44,670 nucleotides of DNA from Flammeovirga sp. OC4 (GCF_000812565.1 NZ_JTAM01000079.1:1-44670), one strand, 5' to 3'; positions 16,713-26,905 are shown, counted from the first letter of the stretch. Notes: generated from the letters alone by a model not told the origin. Numbers and translations: made by a program.

Positions 16713-19079
16713 ATGAACAAATATTACTTATTAATAATTGCACTTTTTGTAATGCAAGGTGCAATGGGACAAACTTCATTTTCAACAAAGGAAATAGACG
16801 AGCAGGTAGATAACTTGATGTCTAAAATGACTTTGGATGAAAAAATCGCTCAAATAGAAGGTACTCGTTTACGTGATATTATGGTAGACGGAAAAGTTTC
16901 TCTAGAAAAATGTAGAGAGCATATACCCCATGGAATAGGTCATTTTTGTCAATTTTCATCTGGACAGGAATTACCCCCAGAACAATTAAGAGATTTAGTG
17001 AGGGAAGTTCAAAATTATTTGATGAACGAAACTCGTTTAAAAATACCTGCCATTTTTCATGAAGAAGCTATCACTGGTTTCGCGACCTACCAAGCCACTA
17101 CTTTCCCTCAACAAATAGGAATGGGATGTTCTTGGAACCCCGAATTAGTACAGAAAAACACTACCGCTATTTCCAAAAGTATGAGAGAAGTGGGGGCTTC
17201 TTTTGCACTATCTCCAATGATTGATATTAGTAGAACTGCACATTGGAACAGACATCAAGAAAGCTACGGTGAAGACAGCTATTTGACATCGAGAATGGGT
17301 GTTGCCTTCGTTCAAGGCTTACAAGGTGATGACTTTAAAACAGGTGTAGCAGCAACTGTAAAACACTTTGCAGGATATGGTACGAAAAATAATTCAGTAA
17401 AAGAACTTTACGAGGAATATTTAATGCCACATGAAGCTTGTATTAAAGTGGGAAATGCAAAAAGTGTAATGCCTTCTTACGGTACTTACAAAGCTCTTCC
17501 TATCAGCATGAGCCCTACAATGTTAGATCAAATTCTTCGCAAAGAAATCGGTTTTGATGGGTTAGTAGTCAGTGACTATGGTGCCATCAATATGATTTAC
17601 AAAAAATATAAAAGAGCTCCAGATCAAATGACTGCTGGTGCAATGGCTTTGAATGCTGGAGTAGATATTGAGCTTTCGTCTCCTATGACTTTCCCTTACT
17701 TAAAAGATGCTTTGAAAAAAGGATTAGTTACTGAAAAAGACATTAATCAAGCGGTAAAAAGGTCATTGACCATGAAAGCAAAGTTAGGTTTATTGGAAGA
17801 CAACCCAATGATTGGTAAAGATGGAGATTTGGATTTTGATCCAGCTTCCAACAGAGCTTTAGCATATCAATCAGCTGTAGAATCTATTGTTTTACTAAAA
17901 AATGATGGCGTTTTACCCCTTAAAAAATCTACTAGAAAAATTGCTTTAGTCGGTCCAAACTCTTCTACGGTACACTGCCTTTTAGGTGACTATACATACC
18001 AAGCAATGCGTGCCTTCTGGAAGAGTGCCAAGTTTGATGAACTCAATCCTAAGTTGGTGACTCTTAAAGAAGGTTTAGAAAGTAAAGTAGGTAGAAAAGT
18101 AAGTATCCAACACGAAAGAGGTTGTGATTGGAGTGCTGCTTTAGAAGCGACAATTGATAAAGATGGTTTTGGGGATGATCGTTTAAGTAAATTAAAAATG
18201 ATCTCAGTCTCAGATCTTCCTCAACCTGACTTAAAGAAAGCATTAAAAATTGCCAAAGAAAGTGATGTAATTATTGCTGCTATGGGTGAAAATATTTACC
18301 TCAATGGTGAAGGGCGATGGAGAAAAGGCATTGGTCTGCCGGGTCAACAAGAGGAATTTGTAAAACAACTAATTGCGACTGGAAAACCTGTTATTTTGGT
18401 ACTTTTCGGTGGTAGACAACAGGTGATTGCGGACATTGAGAAAGATTGTGCTGCAATTGTTAACGCTTGGTTCCCTGGTGAAGAAGGTGGAAATGCTGTA
18501 GCGGATATTTTATTGGGCAATGCTAATCCTTCCGGTAAACTTTGTGTAAGTTACCCTAGAACACAAGAAAAAAAGGAGATTGATTACAAGTTGGGTTATG
18601 CAAAAGATGATCAGCCACAATATCCCTTCGGTTATGGTTTGAGCTATACTTCTTTTCAATATGATAATATCAAATTACCGAAAGAAGCAAAATTGACAGA
18701 TGAATCAATTGAAGTTTCGTGTTCGGTCACTAATAGTGGTAAAGTAGACGGAACGGAGGTTGTACAGCTCTACATTTCGCCATTAGATAAAAACTCAACG
18801 ATGAAGCCTATTCAACTGAAAGGTTTCGAGAAAGTGAGCTTGAAAAAAGGAGAAACAAAAGAGATTACATTTAAGGTGTCACCACAACTGTTGGCACAAT
18901 ACAAAAATAATGATTGGGTAGTTGAAGGAGGAAATTATGCCTTTAAAATTGGTGCTTCTTCTACGGATATTCGTTTGAGTGCTACGGTACAAATCAAAGG
19001 TGCTCCGTTGGAATTAAGAGAAGGACGTAAGGTGTTTTTCTCATCTACAACTGTTCAAGATCAAAAGCTTAATAAATAG
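16713..19079 (+). CDS. GH3 beta-glycosidase (secreted), first gene of a sulfatase operon
   Basis: A 788-residue GH3 enzyme expected to release beta-linked residues from oligosaccharide ends. Start chosen at ATG 16713, giving the signal peptide MNKYYLLIIALFVMQGAMGQ; ATG 16710 and a TTG at 16692 are also in frame. The catalytic barrel includes KHFAGYG and the nucleophile motif LVVSDYG (D288). Domain two has NGEGRWRKGIGLPG, and a fibronectin-III-like C-terminus ends the protein (VVQLYISPLD, LKGFEKVSL). Unlike the GH3 at 4178 it has no lipobox, so it is probably periplasmic and soluble. It is closely coupled to two sulfatases, which suggests action on partly desulfated galactan oligosaccharides. 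Sugar specificity is undetermined. Confidence 0.87.
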   Translation: MNKYYLLIIALFVMQGAMGQTSFSTKEIDEQVDNLMSKMTLDEKIAQIEGTRLRDIMVDGKVSLEKCREHIPHGIGHFCQFSSGQELPPEQLRDLVREVQNYLMNETRLKIPAIFHEEAITGFATYQATTFPQQIGMGCSWNPELVQKNTTAISKSMREVGASFALSPMIDISRTAHWNRHQESYGEDSYLTSRMGVAFVQGLQGDDFKTGVAATVKHFAGYGTKNNSVKELYEEYLMPHEACIKVGNAKSVMPSYGTYKALPISMSPTMLDQILRKEIGFDGLVVSDYGAINMIYKKYKRAPDQMTAGAMALNAGVDIELSSPMTFPYLKDALKKGLVTEKDINQAVKRSLTMKAKLGLLEDNPMIGKDGDLDFDPASNRALAYQSAVESIVLLKNDGVLPLKKSTRKIALVGPNSSTVHCLLGDYTYQAMRAFWKSAKFDELNPKLVTLKEGLESKVGRKVSIQHERGCDWSAALEATIDKDGFGDDRLSKLKMISVSDLPQPDLKKALKIAKESDVIIAAMGENIYLNGEGRWRKGIGLPGQQEEFVKQLIATGKPVILVLFGGRQQVIADIEKDCAAIVNAWFPGEEGGNAVADILLGNANPSGKLCVSYPRTQEKKEIDYKLGYAKDDQPQYPFGYGLSYTSFQYDNIKLPKEAKLTDESIEVSCSVTNSGKVDGTEVVQLYISPLDKNSTMKPIQLKGFEKVSLKKGETKEITFKVSPQLLAQYKNNDWVVEGGNYAFKIGASSTDIRLSATVQIKGAPLELREGRKVFFSSTTVQDQKLNK

Positions 19080-20870
19080 ATGATACCTATAATTCATTCA
19101 TTAATTTTAGCGATAGGGGGAATTATTTTAATTCCTCTTATCGTATCTGGACAAACCAAAAAACAGCCTAATGTCATATTGATTCTTACAGATGACCAAG
19201 GAATTGGAGACTTAGGATGTCATGGAAACCCTTGGCTAAAAACACCAAACATTGATAAATTTTATGCCTCTTCCGTTCGATTTACAGATTTTCATGTAAG
19301 TCCACTTTGTACACCTACTCGTGCAGCGATTATGACAGGACAGTATCCAGTGCACAATGGTGCGTGGGCTACCTACAAAGGAAGAGATGCACTCTCTAAA
19401 AATACCACAACAATAGCAGAAGTTTTCCAATCTGCAGGATACAAAACAGCACTTTTTGGAAAATGGCATTTGGGGGATAATTACCCTGTAAGACCCACTG
19501 ACAAAGGTTTTGAACATGTTGTACAACATCATGCAGGTGGTATTGGAGAACTTTCTGATCACTGGGGAAACACCTATTTTGATGATGTGTATTACGTCAA
19601 CAATAAACCCCAACAATTTGAAGGGTATTGTACTGACGTTTGGTTTGATGAAACCATGAAATTCATTGAGAAGAATCAGGACAAACCTTTCTTTATTTAC
19701 CTTCCACTCAACGCTCCTCATGATCCATTAATTGTAGCCGAAAAATACGCTAAACCTTACCAGAAATATCAAGAGAACAATGAAATTATAGATGCCAACC
19801 TTTACGGAATGATTGCCAATATTGATGAAAATTTTGGCCGATTTCAAAAATTCCTCAAAAAACACAAGTTAGAAGAAAATACCATCATCATCTATATGAG
19901 TGACAACGGTACTCGATTTGGCTACAGTCCTGATGGTAAAAAAGGGTACAATTACAACTTGAGAGGCATCAAGGGAGCCAAATTAGAAGGTGGACATAGA
20001 GTGCCGTTCTTTATGCAATGGGCTAGTGCAGGCATTAAAGGAGGAAAAGACATTCCGACCTTGGCTGCTCATGTGGATTTACTTCCTACTTTGGCAAACT
20101 TATGCAATATCTCGTTAGCAGATAGTCTGAAATTAGACGGCGTAGACCTATCTCCTGTATTAAAAGAAAAGGATACTAAAATAGAGCGTTCTGTATTTGT
20201 TCATCACAGACAAGATTGGCGTCCTCCAACCGCTGTACAAGGCACATGTGTCTTACAAAATGATTGGCGACTGATCAATGGAAAACAGCTGTATGACATC
20301 AAAAAAGATCCGCTTCAGAAAAAAAACCTTGCACAAGATCATCCTTCTGTCATCACACAATTATTGGAAGACAATCAGACTTTTTATCAAAAAATAAAAA
20401 AGGAAAAAACGTTTTCTGAAATGCCTTCTACTATCATTGGAAGTCCGATTCAAAATGAAGTCACCTTGACTATACAACATGCCATCGGTGAAGACAAAGG
20501 AATATGGAAATGTGAGCAAGTGGCGGAAGGATCAAAGAATAAAAATAATACTCATGCTTTGGAAGTAGTGAAACAGGGTATGTATAAAATCAGCTGCAGA
20601 AGGTGGCCAAAAGAATGGAGTGGCCCTTTGCACGGCAAACCTGAACAACACCCTAAGCATCGCTTTGAGTATGATGTCATAAAACCTGAGCTAGTACGCA
20701 TAAAAATAGGGAATCAGATTCACGAAAAAGAGGTCAATGCACAAGAAGAAGAAGTTGCCTTTACTGTTTATCTAGAAAAAGGAAAGACACTTTTGGTCAA
20801 TGATTTTGTGGAGAAAGGTGATAAATATGGCGTGTATTATACGTACATCTCATATCTCCCCCCTAATTAG
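19080..20870 (+). CDS. Type I (formylglycine) sulfatase, CTPTR motif
   Basis: A 596-residue S1-family sulfatase that hydrolyses sulfate esters on a carbohydrate. Its ATG touches the TAG of the GH3 gene, so translation is probably coupled. A signal peptide (about 1-24, ending VSG) targets it outside the cytoplasm. The formylglycine site is LCTPTRAAIMTGQ with C77 as the modified residue. Metal-site residues are visible in ILTDDQG near the start and in YMSDNGTR. HFGKWH-type sequence (FGKWHLGD) supports the family. After the sulfatase fold, about 140 residues (from EMPSTIIGSP) form a C-terminal beta-rich extension seen in some arylsulfatases. The sulfate position (for example C6 of L-galactose in porphyran) cannot be read off. 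Confidence 0.9.
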   Translation: MIPIIHSLILAIGGIILIPLIVSGQTKKQPNVILILTDDQGIGDLGCHGNPWLKTPNIDKFYASSVRFTDFHVSPLCTPTRAAIMTGQYPVHNGAWATYKGRDALSKNTTTIAEVFQSAGYKTALFGKWHLGDNYPVRPTDKGFEHVVQHHAGGIGELSDHWGNTYFDDVYYVNNKPQQFEGYCTDVWFDETMKFIEKNQDKPFFIYLPLNAPHDPLIVAEKYAKPYQKYQENNEIIDANLYGMIANIDENFGRFQKFLKKHKLEENTIIIYMSDNGTRFGYSPDGKKGYNYNLRGIKGAKLEGGHRVPFFMQWASAGIKGGKDIPTLAAHVDLLPTLANLCNISLADSLKLDGVDLSPVLKEKDTKIERSVFVHHRQDWRPPTAVQGTCVLQNDWRLINGKQLYDIKKDPLQKKNLAQDHPSVITQLLEDNQTFYQKIKKEKTFSEMPSTIIGSPIQNEVTLTIQHAIGEDKGIWKCEQVAEGSKNKNNTHALEVVKQGMYKISCRRWPKEWSGPLHGKPEQHPKHRFEYDVIKPELVRIKIGNQIHEKEVNAQEEEVAFTVYLEKGKTLLVNDFVEKGDKYGVYYTYISYLPPN

Positions 20871-20951
20871 AAGTATATCTCCTTATTATGAGTCATTTCG
20901 TTTTTAAATTTCAACATTATACGATGTGACTACTAAAAAGTATGAATTAAT

Positions 20952-22544
20952 ATGAGATTACTATTACTACAATTTTTAATTGGGATGACTCTGAACTTTT
21001 CCGTTTTTGCTCAGAAAAAACCAAATATCATTGTGATTTTTGCCGATGATATTAGTGCTAGAGAAATGCCTATATACGGTTCTTCGAAATGGAGTCCTGC
21101 ACCCCAAGGCGGAAACACTTCTGATTTAAAATTCAGAGCTTCTACACCTGTAATTGATCAGTTGGCGAAAGAAGGCGTTTATGTAAAAACAGCTTGGGCC
21201 ACTACGATTTGTTCTCCAAGTAGAGCCATGATGATGACGGGTCGTTATGCTCACATTCATAAATGGTGGCATCTAAAAGATAGAGGTACTTGGATTAATC
21301 CAAATGGTAAAAAAGTAACTTGGCCTTTGTATATGAGTTCTCCAAAAACGATCGGTCATATTGCCAAAGAAGGTGGTTATGCTACTTATTGGGCAGGTAA
21401 AACACAGATGAGTGGAGTGGATCAATTTGGTTTTGATGAAGGTGTTTTTACTCCGGGAGAAGTAAGAGATCGTAAAAACTTATACCCTTATAGTGACTTT
21501 AAAATCAAACCGAAAAAAATAGATGGCAAACGTGTATTAGTCAATGTAGATACAGATCAGCAGGTAAAATATTATGCACAAGATGGATGGTATTGGCAAC
21601 CTCATGTACAACTTATGAATCACCCGGAAGCTCAAAATAAGTTTGAGTGGTGGCCTAACACAAAAGAAGCGAAAAAAGAGTACGGATTAAGTACCTATGG
21701 TCCTGATGTGGAAATGGAATACATTATGGAGTTTATGGAAAGAAAAACGAAAGAAGATCAACCTTTCTTTATCTACCATACCAGTCACCTTGGACATGAC
21801 GGATGGAATTTCTTTAGTAGAGATACCAATCCAAAAACAAGAGAAAAATGGCCAGGAACTCCAAAAATCAAATGGGAAAATGGAAAATACACGCGCACAA
21901 AACCTCATGTAACTGGTGATGAAGGTGTATACGACACTCACAATACGGTGACTGAAGGTGGAATCCACACGCACATCAATTACTTGGATTACCAAGTTTG
22001 GCAATACATGAACAAGCTGAAAGAATTGGGTGAGGAGAATAATACCATCATCATTTTCAGTGCTGATAATGGCACAAGCAAATACGGTAAAGGTAGTTTT
22101 GTTTCTCAAAAAGGTGTACATGTTCCAATGGTAATCTATGCTCCTGGTTTTGATTTCACGAAAAAAGGTGAGCAAGACATCTTGGTCAACATTTCAGATA
22201 TCCTCCCTACCGTTGCTGAAATTGCCGGTGTTGCTATTCCAAAGGATTATGAAATCAACGGTAAGAGTTTGTTACCTTATTTGACTACAAAAACAAACGA
22301 ACATAGAGAGTGGATCTACTCTTACCATAAAGATAAACAATTGATCAGAGGGAAAAATGTATTGATTGATGGGCATGGTAAATACTTTGATGTTTCCAAA
22401 AACCCTTCAGACCTTATCAGTTTTCCAGTGATCACGGACTGGAGCAAAGTATCAGAAGCACATCGTAAAGAAAAAGAGATGTTGGAGAAAATCCTTCCAA
22501 AGTACGACAACTTCGATACTGAACATGATGCTCCTCAATTATAA
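20952..22544 (+). CDS. Type I (formylglycine) sulfatase, CSPSR motif
   Basis: A 530-residue S1 sulfatase with signal peptide (about 1-22, ending VFAQ). The active-site signature is ICSPSRAMMMTGR, with C87 converted to formylglycine by a maturase not in this window. Metal ligands are visible in VIFADDIS and FSADNGTS. It differs from the upstream sulfatase by an extended insert (about 150-330, rich in Trp and Lys) and lacks the long C-terminal extension, so it is a different subfamily and probably removes a different sulfate. The gap to the preceding gene is 81 bases and to the next 21 bases, consistent with one operon. Confidence 0.88.
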   Translation: MRLLLLQFLIGMTLNFSVFAQKKPNIIVIFADDISAREMPIYGSSKWSPAPQGGNTSDLKFRASTPVIDQLAKEGVYVKTAWATTICSPSRAMMMTGRYAHIHKWWHLKDRGTWINPNGKKVTWPLYMSSPKTIGHIAKEGGYATYWAGKTQMSGVDQFGFDEGVFTPGEVRDRKNLYPYSDFKIKPKKIDGKRVLVNVDTDQQVKYYAQDGWYWQPHVQLMNHPEAQNKFEWWPNTKEAKKEYGLSTYGPDVEMEYIMEFMERKTKEDQPFFIYHTSHLGHDGWNFFSRDTNPKTREKWPGTPKIKWENGKYTRTKPHVTGDEGVYDTHNTVTEGGIHTHINYLDYQVWQYMNKLKELGEENNTIIIFSADNGTSKYGKGSFVSQKGVHVPMVIYAPGFDFTKKGEQDILVNISDILPTVAEIAGVAIPKDYEINGKSLLPYLTTKTNEHREWIYSYHKDKQLIRGKNVLIDGHGKYFDVSKNPSDLISFPVITDWSKVSEAHRKEKEMLEKILPKYDNFDTEHDAPQL

Positions 22545-22565
22545 ATCAACTTTATATCAAAAAAT

Positions 22566-24617
22566 ATGAAAAATCGTTTCCTACAACTATCACTTTTACT
22601 TTACCTCTTGCCATTGGGGCTGTTTGCCCAAGTGCAATTGGAAAGTGCATTAAAAGAGGCTGCCAACGCACCCATCATTGAGGATGTGCCCGAAGCACCT
22701 AATGGATTTGTCTTTGAAAAACCAACGACAAACAACAAAATTAAATACAAGTCTTCCCTTAAATTCAACAGAACCATTTATGTAGACGCAAAAAATGGCA
22801 AGGATAAAAACGATGGTTTATCGGCTAAAGAAGCCATTAAATCATTGAAAAAATTGGGTGAAATGAAATTGACTTTTGGTGATCAAGTTTTACTAAAGGG
22901 AAATCAAACACACTTCGGTACTATTGAATTAATCAACTTGAATAAAGGTACAAAAGCGCAAAAGAAAATTCATATCGGTAGTTATGGAAAAGGAAAAGCG
23001 ACGATTGATTTTAAGGGCTACCCTACAGGTGTCATGATCCAAAACACTTCAAACGTGATCGTTACAGACTTAAAAATGACTGGAAACGGTGGCCCTAGCA
23101 ATGATAAATTGATGAAGCGCCCTCAGGATAAATTCAAAGACCAACGTTATGGAATTCGTATTCAATCTGATGAAACGCACAAGCATAGTTTAATGGAGGA
23201 CTTTGTGATTTACAATGTAGACATCTATGATGTTTTCTTATTGAACAGTGCTGAAACTTCTCGTGCTTGTCGTCAATGGAACATGAACGATGGCGCTGGC
23301 TGGGGCTGGGGTGTATTCGGTCAAGTTTTGAAAAAAGGAAAAGGCATTAATAATGTCACTGTAAAGCATGTGACAGTAGAAAATGTTAGTCAGATGGGTA
23401 TCCGTTTCAAAGGTAGTGGTAAAATAGACGGATCTGCTCCTAGAAATGTGAACAATGTACATATTGAATACTGTACGGTATACCAATCAGGTGGCCCAGG
23501 TATGCAATTCAACAGATGTAATAATAGCCACTTGAAATACAGCAGAATTACTGAATCAGGCAACAGAAACGACAAGCGTAAGTGGGGTCGTGGTAGTGGT
23601 ATGTGGACTTGGGGTCTTCAGAATTTCTTGTTTGAGTACAATGTCTTCGAAGGTGCACAAGGTATTGCCGATTGCTGTGGTGCTCATATTGATTTCAACT
23701 GTAAAAATGTAGTACTACAAAATAACTTAAGCCGATATAATGCGGGTGGTTTTATTGAGATTTTAGGTCTAAACTACAACTGTTCTTACCGCTATAATAT
23801 CAGTGTAAATGATGGATGGAGAAATATGAAAGACCCTGCTCAAGCATTCTGGGGTAAAGTAGGTACGCCTGGCTGTATTGTAACGGTTAATGGTCATAAT
23901 CATAAAAAACAATATGAGGGTCCTTACCAAACATACATTTACAACAACACTATCATTAATACAAAGGCTGGAAACGCTCCTTATAAGAATCCTAATGTAT
24001 TCAATATCTCGACTTCAAATGAAGGTTTGGTGATGATGAATAACATCTTCTGGATAGACGATAAAACAACAACAAGCTGGTCAATGCACCGTTGGAAAGA
24101 TGGTGCTGATTATGATGCTGCTTTTGATTTTAAAATTTCAAAAGCTCCAAAACCAAATGCAAAGCCAGAAAAAGGTTTTGATGGTTCTGTAGCGGCCAAT
24201 ATCAGACCTATGAATGCGGAAGAATTGGCTAAGGTTGAACTCAATATGCGTAATAATATTTATCAACTTTATAATGAAAAAGGAAAAGATAAATACACTA
24301 AAGTTGAGAATGCATTACCAAAAGGCTACTGGGATGAGAAAGCTTTAGGAGGAAACCCTGACTTTGTAAATGAAAAAGGTTCTGATGCTGCGGACTTTGT
24401 GCCTAAAAACACGGCATTAATTTCTGCTGGTGAGAAAATCGAAAAACTGAAATCAGACAAAACTGAAAAGGGAATCTACTTCGGTGGTCTTGAAGTAAAA
24501 ACGGATTTCTTCGGCAATCCAATTAAAGGAAATATCATTGGTGCCGTTGTTCCTAATGCAAAGATCAGAGATTGGTCTAAAGTCATGAAGGAAAACGACA
24601 AACCTCTTGAAAACTAA
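22566..24617 (+). CDS. Secreted right-handed parallel beta-helix protein, possible carbohydrate-active enzyme
   Basis: A 683-residue protein with signal peptide (about 1-22, ending LFAQ). It begins with the typical N-cap of pectate-lyase-like helices (TIYVDAKNGKDKNDG) and continues with helix rungs to about residue 480 (NVIVTDLKMTGN, NVHIEYCTVYQSG, HLKYSRITESGN, NVVLQNNLSRYN). The fold is used by polysaccharide lyases (PL6 and others), GH28 and iota-carrageenase GH82, but I see no motif that assigns one of these. A Cys/Trp-rich stretch (GAGWGWGVFGQ, IADCCGAHIDF) is notable. It is the last gene of the GH3-sulfatase-sulfatase operon, so an active role on sulfated galactan is likely. It lacks a T9SS tail and probably stays in the periplasm. 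Confidence 0.75.
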   Translation: MKNRFLQLSLLLYLLPLGLFAQVQLESALKEAANAPIIEDVPEAPNGFVFEKPTTNNKIKYKSSLKFNRTIYVDAKNGKDKNDGLSAKEAIKSLKKLGEMKLTFGDQVLLKGNQTHFGTIELINLNKGTKAQKKIHIGSYGKGKATIDFKGYPTGVMIQNTSNVIVTDLKMTGNGGPSNDKLMKRPQDKFKDQRYGIRIQSDETHKHSLMEDFVIYNVDIYDVFLLNSAETSRACRQWNMNDGAGWGWGVFGQVLKKGKGINNVTVKHVTVENVSQMGIRFKGSGKIDGSAPRNVNNVHIEYCTVYQSGGPGMQFNRCNNSHLKYSRITESGNRNDKRKWGRGSGMWTWGLQNFLFEYNVFEGAQGIADCCGAHIDFNCKNVVLQNNLSRYNAGGFIEILGLNYNCSYRYNISVNDGWRNMKDPAQAFWGKVGTPGCIVTVNGHNHKKQYEGPYQTYIYNNTIINTKAGNAPYKNPNVFNISTSNEGLVMMNNIFWIDDKTTTSWSMHRWKDGADYDAAFDFKISKAPKPNAKPEKGFDGSVAANIRPMNAEELAKVELNMRNNIYQLYNEKGKDKYTKVENALPKGYWDEKALGGNPDFVNEKGSDAADFVPKNTALISAGEKIEKLKSDKTEKGIYFGGLEVKTDFFGNPIKGNIIGAVVPNAKIRDWSKVMKENDKPLEN

Positions 24618-24629
24618 TTACACTACACT

Positions 24630-25060
24630 GTAAACTAAATTTTCGTTAATTAATATTACTCCTTTTATGAAGGATTAATGGTAGTGTATTGTGGTTCGCG
24701 AGGACGTTGCAATGCAACGTCCCTACAGCACTGCAGTTTAGAAAATTATTATAAAACCTTTGTCTTTTAACATGTAATCAGACCATCATTTAGTAGTATC
24801 TCCCTCGGCCTTGAAGGGAAAAGCGTTAAGAATTTCATGTATTGAGCCGTTAAAAATGATTTTCTTGTTTGAGCAAAGCGATTTTAAAATCATTTAGGCG
24901 AGAGAAATGAAATTTAGCTTTTGACTTCAAAGCCTTGAATTTTTTGCTTCGTTTTTGTTTCAAGACAAAAATGAAGAAGAAGGAAGTTTGAAAGTAGATC
25001 CTATAAATGCTGGCAGAAAGGCTGATTGAAAGTTGACGGAAATTGAGTTTACAATGTACT
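24630..25060. repeat. MITE-like intergenic element, forward copy
   Basis: Fills most of the 571 bases before GH117. It begins TGTAAACTAAAT and ends with AGTTTACA, a terminal inverted repeat. Inside are the perfect hairpin GGACGTTGCA-a-TGCAACGTCC (24702-24722), then blocks around 'gggaaaagcgttaagaattt' and 'tttttgcttcgtttttgttt'. The same blocks occur in reverse order and orientation at 31150-31555. No ORF of note. Confidence 0.7.
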
Positions 25061-25188
25061 AATTAATAATAAGGAAGAGTGATGAATGGCGGGTGATGGT
25101 AAAATTGTCGTTTGCATTACATAAAAACTATTTCACTTGTCATTCTTCACACTTCAATCTATCAACAAATAAATCGCAACTTATTGAA

Positions 25189-26475
25189 ATGAAAACAAAC
25201 AAAACTATAATCCACTACTTACTATTACTAATGATTGTAGGAGGTAGTGCTTGCCAACCGACATTTGATAATAAGGAAATCAAAAACGATACAGCTTTCC
25301 CTTTTATCCTTCCAAAAGAAAAGCCTACAGACAGACAGTTGAGTAGAGCCATGGAAAGAAATTACTCTTACCCTGCGGGCCGTCCAGAGGATAATGAGTT
25401 GTATTCTCAATTCAAATTCACTGAACTAAAAGGTTTTGACTACAATGATCACGACGGTACAATCTCTAGAAGAGACCCTTCGAAAGTGATCTTTGAGAAT
25501 GGTCAATACTATGTTTGGTATACAAAAAGAGACACTCCTACTCCACCACAAGGACCGGATTTATGCAACGATACCATTCCTTCGAGAGACTGGGATTTAT
25601 CTGAAATTTGGTACGCTACAAGTAAAGACGGTTTCACTTGGGAAGAGCAAGGTGTAGCAGTGCCTCGCCCTCCAAAACCAAATGTGGGTTGGAGATCGGT
25701 GACCACTACGGACATCTTAAAATGGAAAGGAAAGTACTATTTATACTACCAAGGATTTATGCAAGCAAGTGGTAAGCGTGGGGACGACTGTCCTGTGGCG
25801 GTCTCTTATGCGGATTCGCCTGACGGTCCTTGGACGCCTGCCAACAAAATTGTAATTCCAAACGGTAAAGAAGGTGAGTGGGATCAATATTCTATCCACG
25901 ATCCTTACCCATTGGTCTACAAAGGTAAAATCTACTTGTACTACAAATCGGACTTTGATGGTGATCCTAACTTAGTACGTATGCAAGGATTGGCTATCGC
26001 TGACAATCCATTGGGACCATTTAAAAAACACCCATTGAACCCAGTGATTACATCAGGTCATGAAACTACTTTGTTCCCATTCAAAGAAGGTATGGCTGCG
26101 TTGGTGATCAGAGACGGTAGCGAACATTATACGATCCAATATGCTGAAGATGGCGTCAACTTTGACATTGCTTCTATTGTATCATTAATGCCAACAGCGG
26201 CAGGTCCATACGTTCCAGATGCTTTTGATAGCAACGGAAATGGCCGAGGTATTTCATGGGGTATTTCACACTTTACCAACGTTACAACTTGGAAAGAAAA
26301 TCACGCAATTATCGCTCGTTTTGATTGTGATTTAAGCTTAGATGTCAACGATCCTGATATGAAGAAAACACACAATTACTTTAAGCCAAGTGTGTACTTC
26401 TCTAAAGGTTTGAATAAGAAACAAAAAGCACGTATTGCCAGAGAAAATGAGGCAATATTGAAAGCTTCAAAATAA
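25189..26475 (+). CDS. ahgA: GH117 3,6-anhydro-alpha-L-galactosidase (neoagarooligosaccharide hydrolase), lipoprotein
   Basis: A 428-residue GH117 enzyme that cleaves the alpha-1,3 bond at the non-reducing end of neoagaro-oligosaccharides, releasing 3,6-anhydro-L-galactose. I start at ATG 25189, which gives a lipoprotein signal ending GGSAC; an in-frame GTG at 25093 would add an odd leader overlapping the upstream repeat. The five-bladed propeller shows the family's catalytic positions: RRDPSK (D96, base), QYSIHDPYPL (D238) and SGHETTLFP (H291/E292, where GH117 uses a histidine as acid). Trp/Tyr-rich YYVWYTKRD, YYLYYQGF and IYLYYKSD fit the family. It is transcribed alone; a strong terminator follows. 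This gene is the best evidence that the locus targets agar-type galactan. Confidence 0.9.
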   Translation: MKTNKTIIHYLLLLMIVGGSACQPTFDNKEIKNDTAFPFILPKEKPTDRQLSRAMERNYSYPAGRPEDNELYSQFKFTELKGFDYNDHDGTISRRDPSKVIFENGQYYVWYTKRDTPTPPQGPDLCNDTIPSRDWDLSEIWYATSKDGFTWEEQGVAVPRPPKPNVGWRSVTTTDILKWKGKYYLYYQGFMQASGKRGDDCPVAVSYADSPDGPWTPANKIVIPNGKEGEWDQYSIHDPYPLVYKGKIYLYYKSDFDGDPNLVRMQGLAIADNPLGPFKKHPLNPVITSGHETTLFPFKEGMAALVIRDGSEHYTIQYAEDGVNFDIASIVSLMPTAAGPYVPDAFDSNGNGRGISWGISHFTNVTTWKENHAIIARFDCDLSLDVNDPDMKKTHNYFKPSVYFSKGLNKKQKARIARENEAILKASK

Positions 26476-26540
26476 TATAATTTGAATAGTTAACAGATGC
26501 TTGTGACGCTTATAACTTAAAAATAAAACAGGTAATCTTT

Positions 26541-26576
26541 AAAAAAGCAGAGGATATGATGTCTTCTGCTTTTTTT
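26541..26576 (+). terminator. Rho-independent terminator after GH117
   Basis: AAAAAAGCAGA (26541-26551) pairs with TCTGCTTTTTT (26565-26575) and ends in a T-run. It lies about 65 bases beyond the stop. Confidence 0.85.
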
Positions 26577-26635
26577 GTGTGGTTTTAGGGATATATAATT
26601 TCAGCCCATAGTTATACTTGATTTTATAAGGCCTA

Positions 26636-26796
26636 CTTTTATATCGCAAGTGTTTAGCCGATAGGCGTCACTTGTGATGATACATTGGCGAAGTCTCCCG
26701 ACTTCGAAATAAATAAAAGTGTGCATTTATATTCGAAGTCAGGAGACTTCGCCAATGAGTGGTTCCAAGTGACGCTCACGCTTAACACTTGAAACA
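26636..26796. repeat. Composite dyad repeat, forward copy
   Basis: Order of parts: core hairpin CAAGTG/CACTTG (26647-26674); GAAGTC-tccc-GACTTC hairpin (about 26689-26706); spacer; a reverse copy of the latter (about 26732-26754); core hairpin CAAGTG-loop-CACTTG (26766-26791) with loop ACGCTCACGCTTAA. The two GAAGTC arms of 23 bases are inverted repeats with one mismatch. A near-copy of the entire unit lies in opposite orientation at 36836-36992. A further degenerate core hairpin (CAAGT...ACTTG) is at about 26850-26876. Confidence 0.8.
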
Positions 26797-26905
26797 GGCT
26801 GATTTTTATTACAATAATAGGTTTTGCGACTGCCCGAGAATTAAAGTTCCAAGTCACACTTTAAGCTTAATACTTGAACCAAGTTAAAGATGATTAAACC
26901 ATCTA

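Noticed and set aside
19236-19721. 161-codon ORF opposite the first sulfatase
   Set aside because: Antisense shadow of a well-supported gene with no domain of its own.
21687-22175. 162-codon ORF opposite the second sulfatase
   Set aside because: Antisense shadow; no family features.
24630-25060. MITE-like element considered as a broken insertion sequence with a transposase remnant
   Set aside because: No transposase-like reading frame can be seen in any copy; only non-coding blocks are shared.
25093-25188. GTG start extending GH117
   Set aside because: It would bury the lipoprotein signal that begins at the ATG 25189; the extension lies next to repeat sequence.
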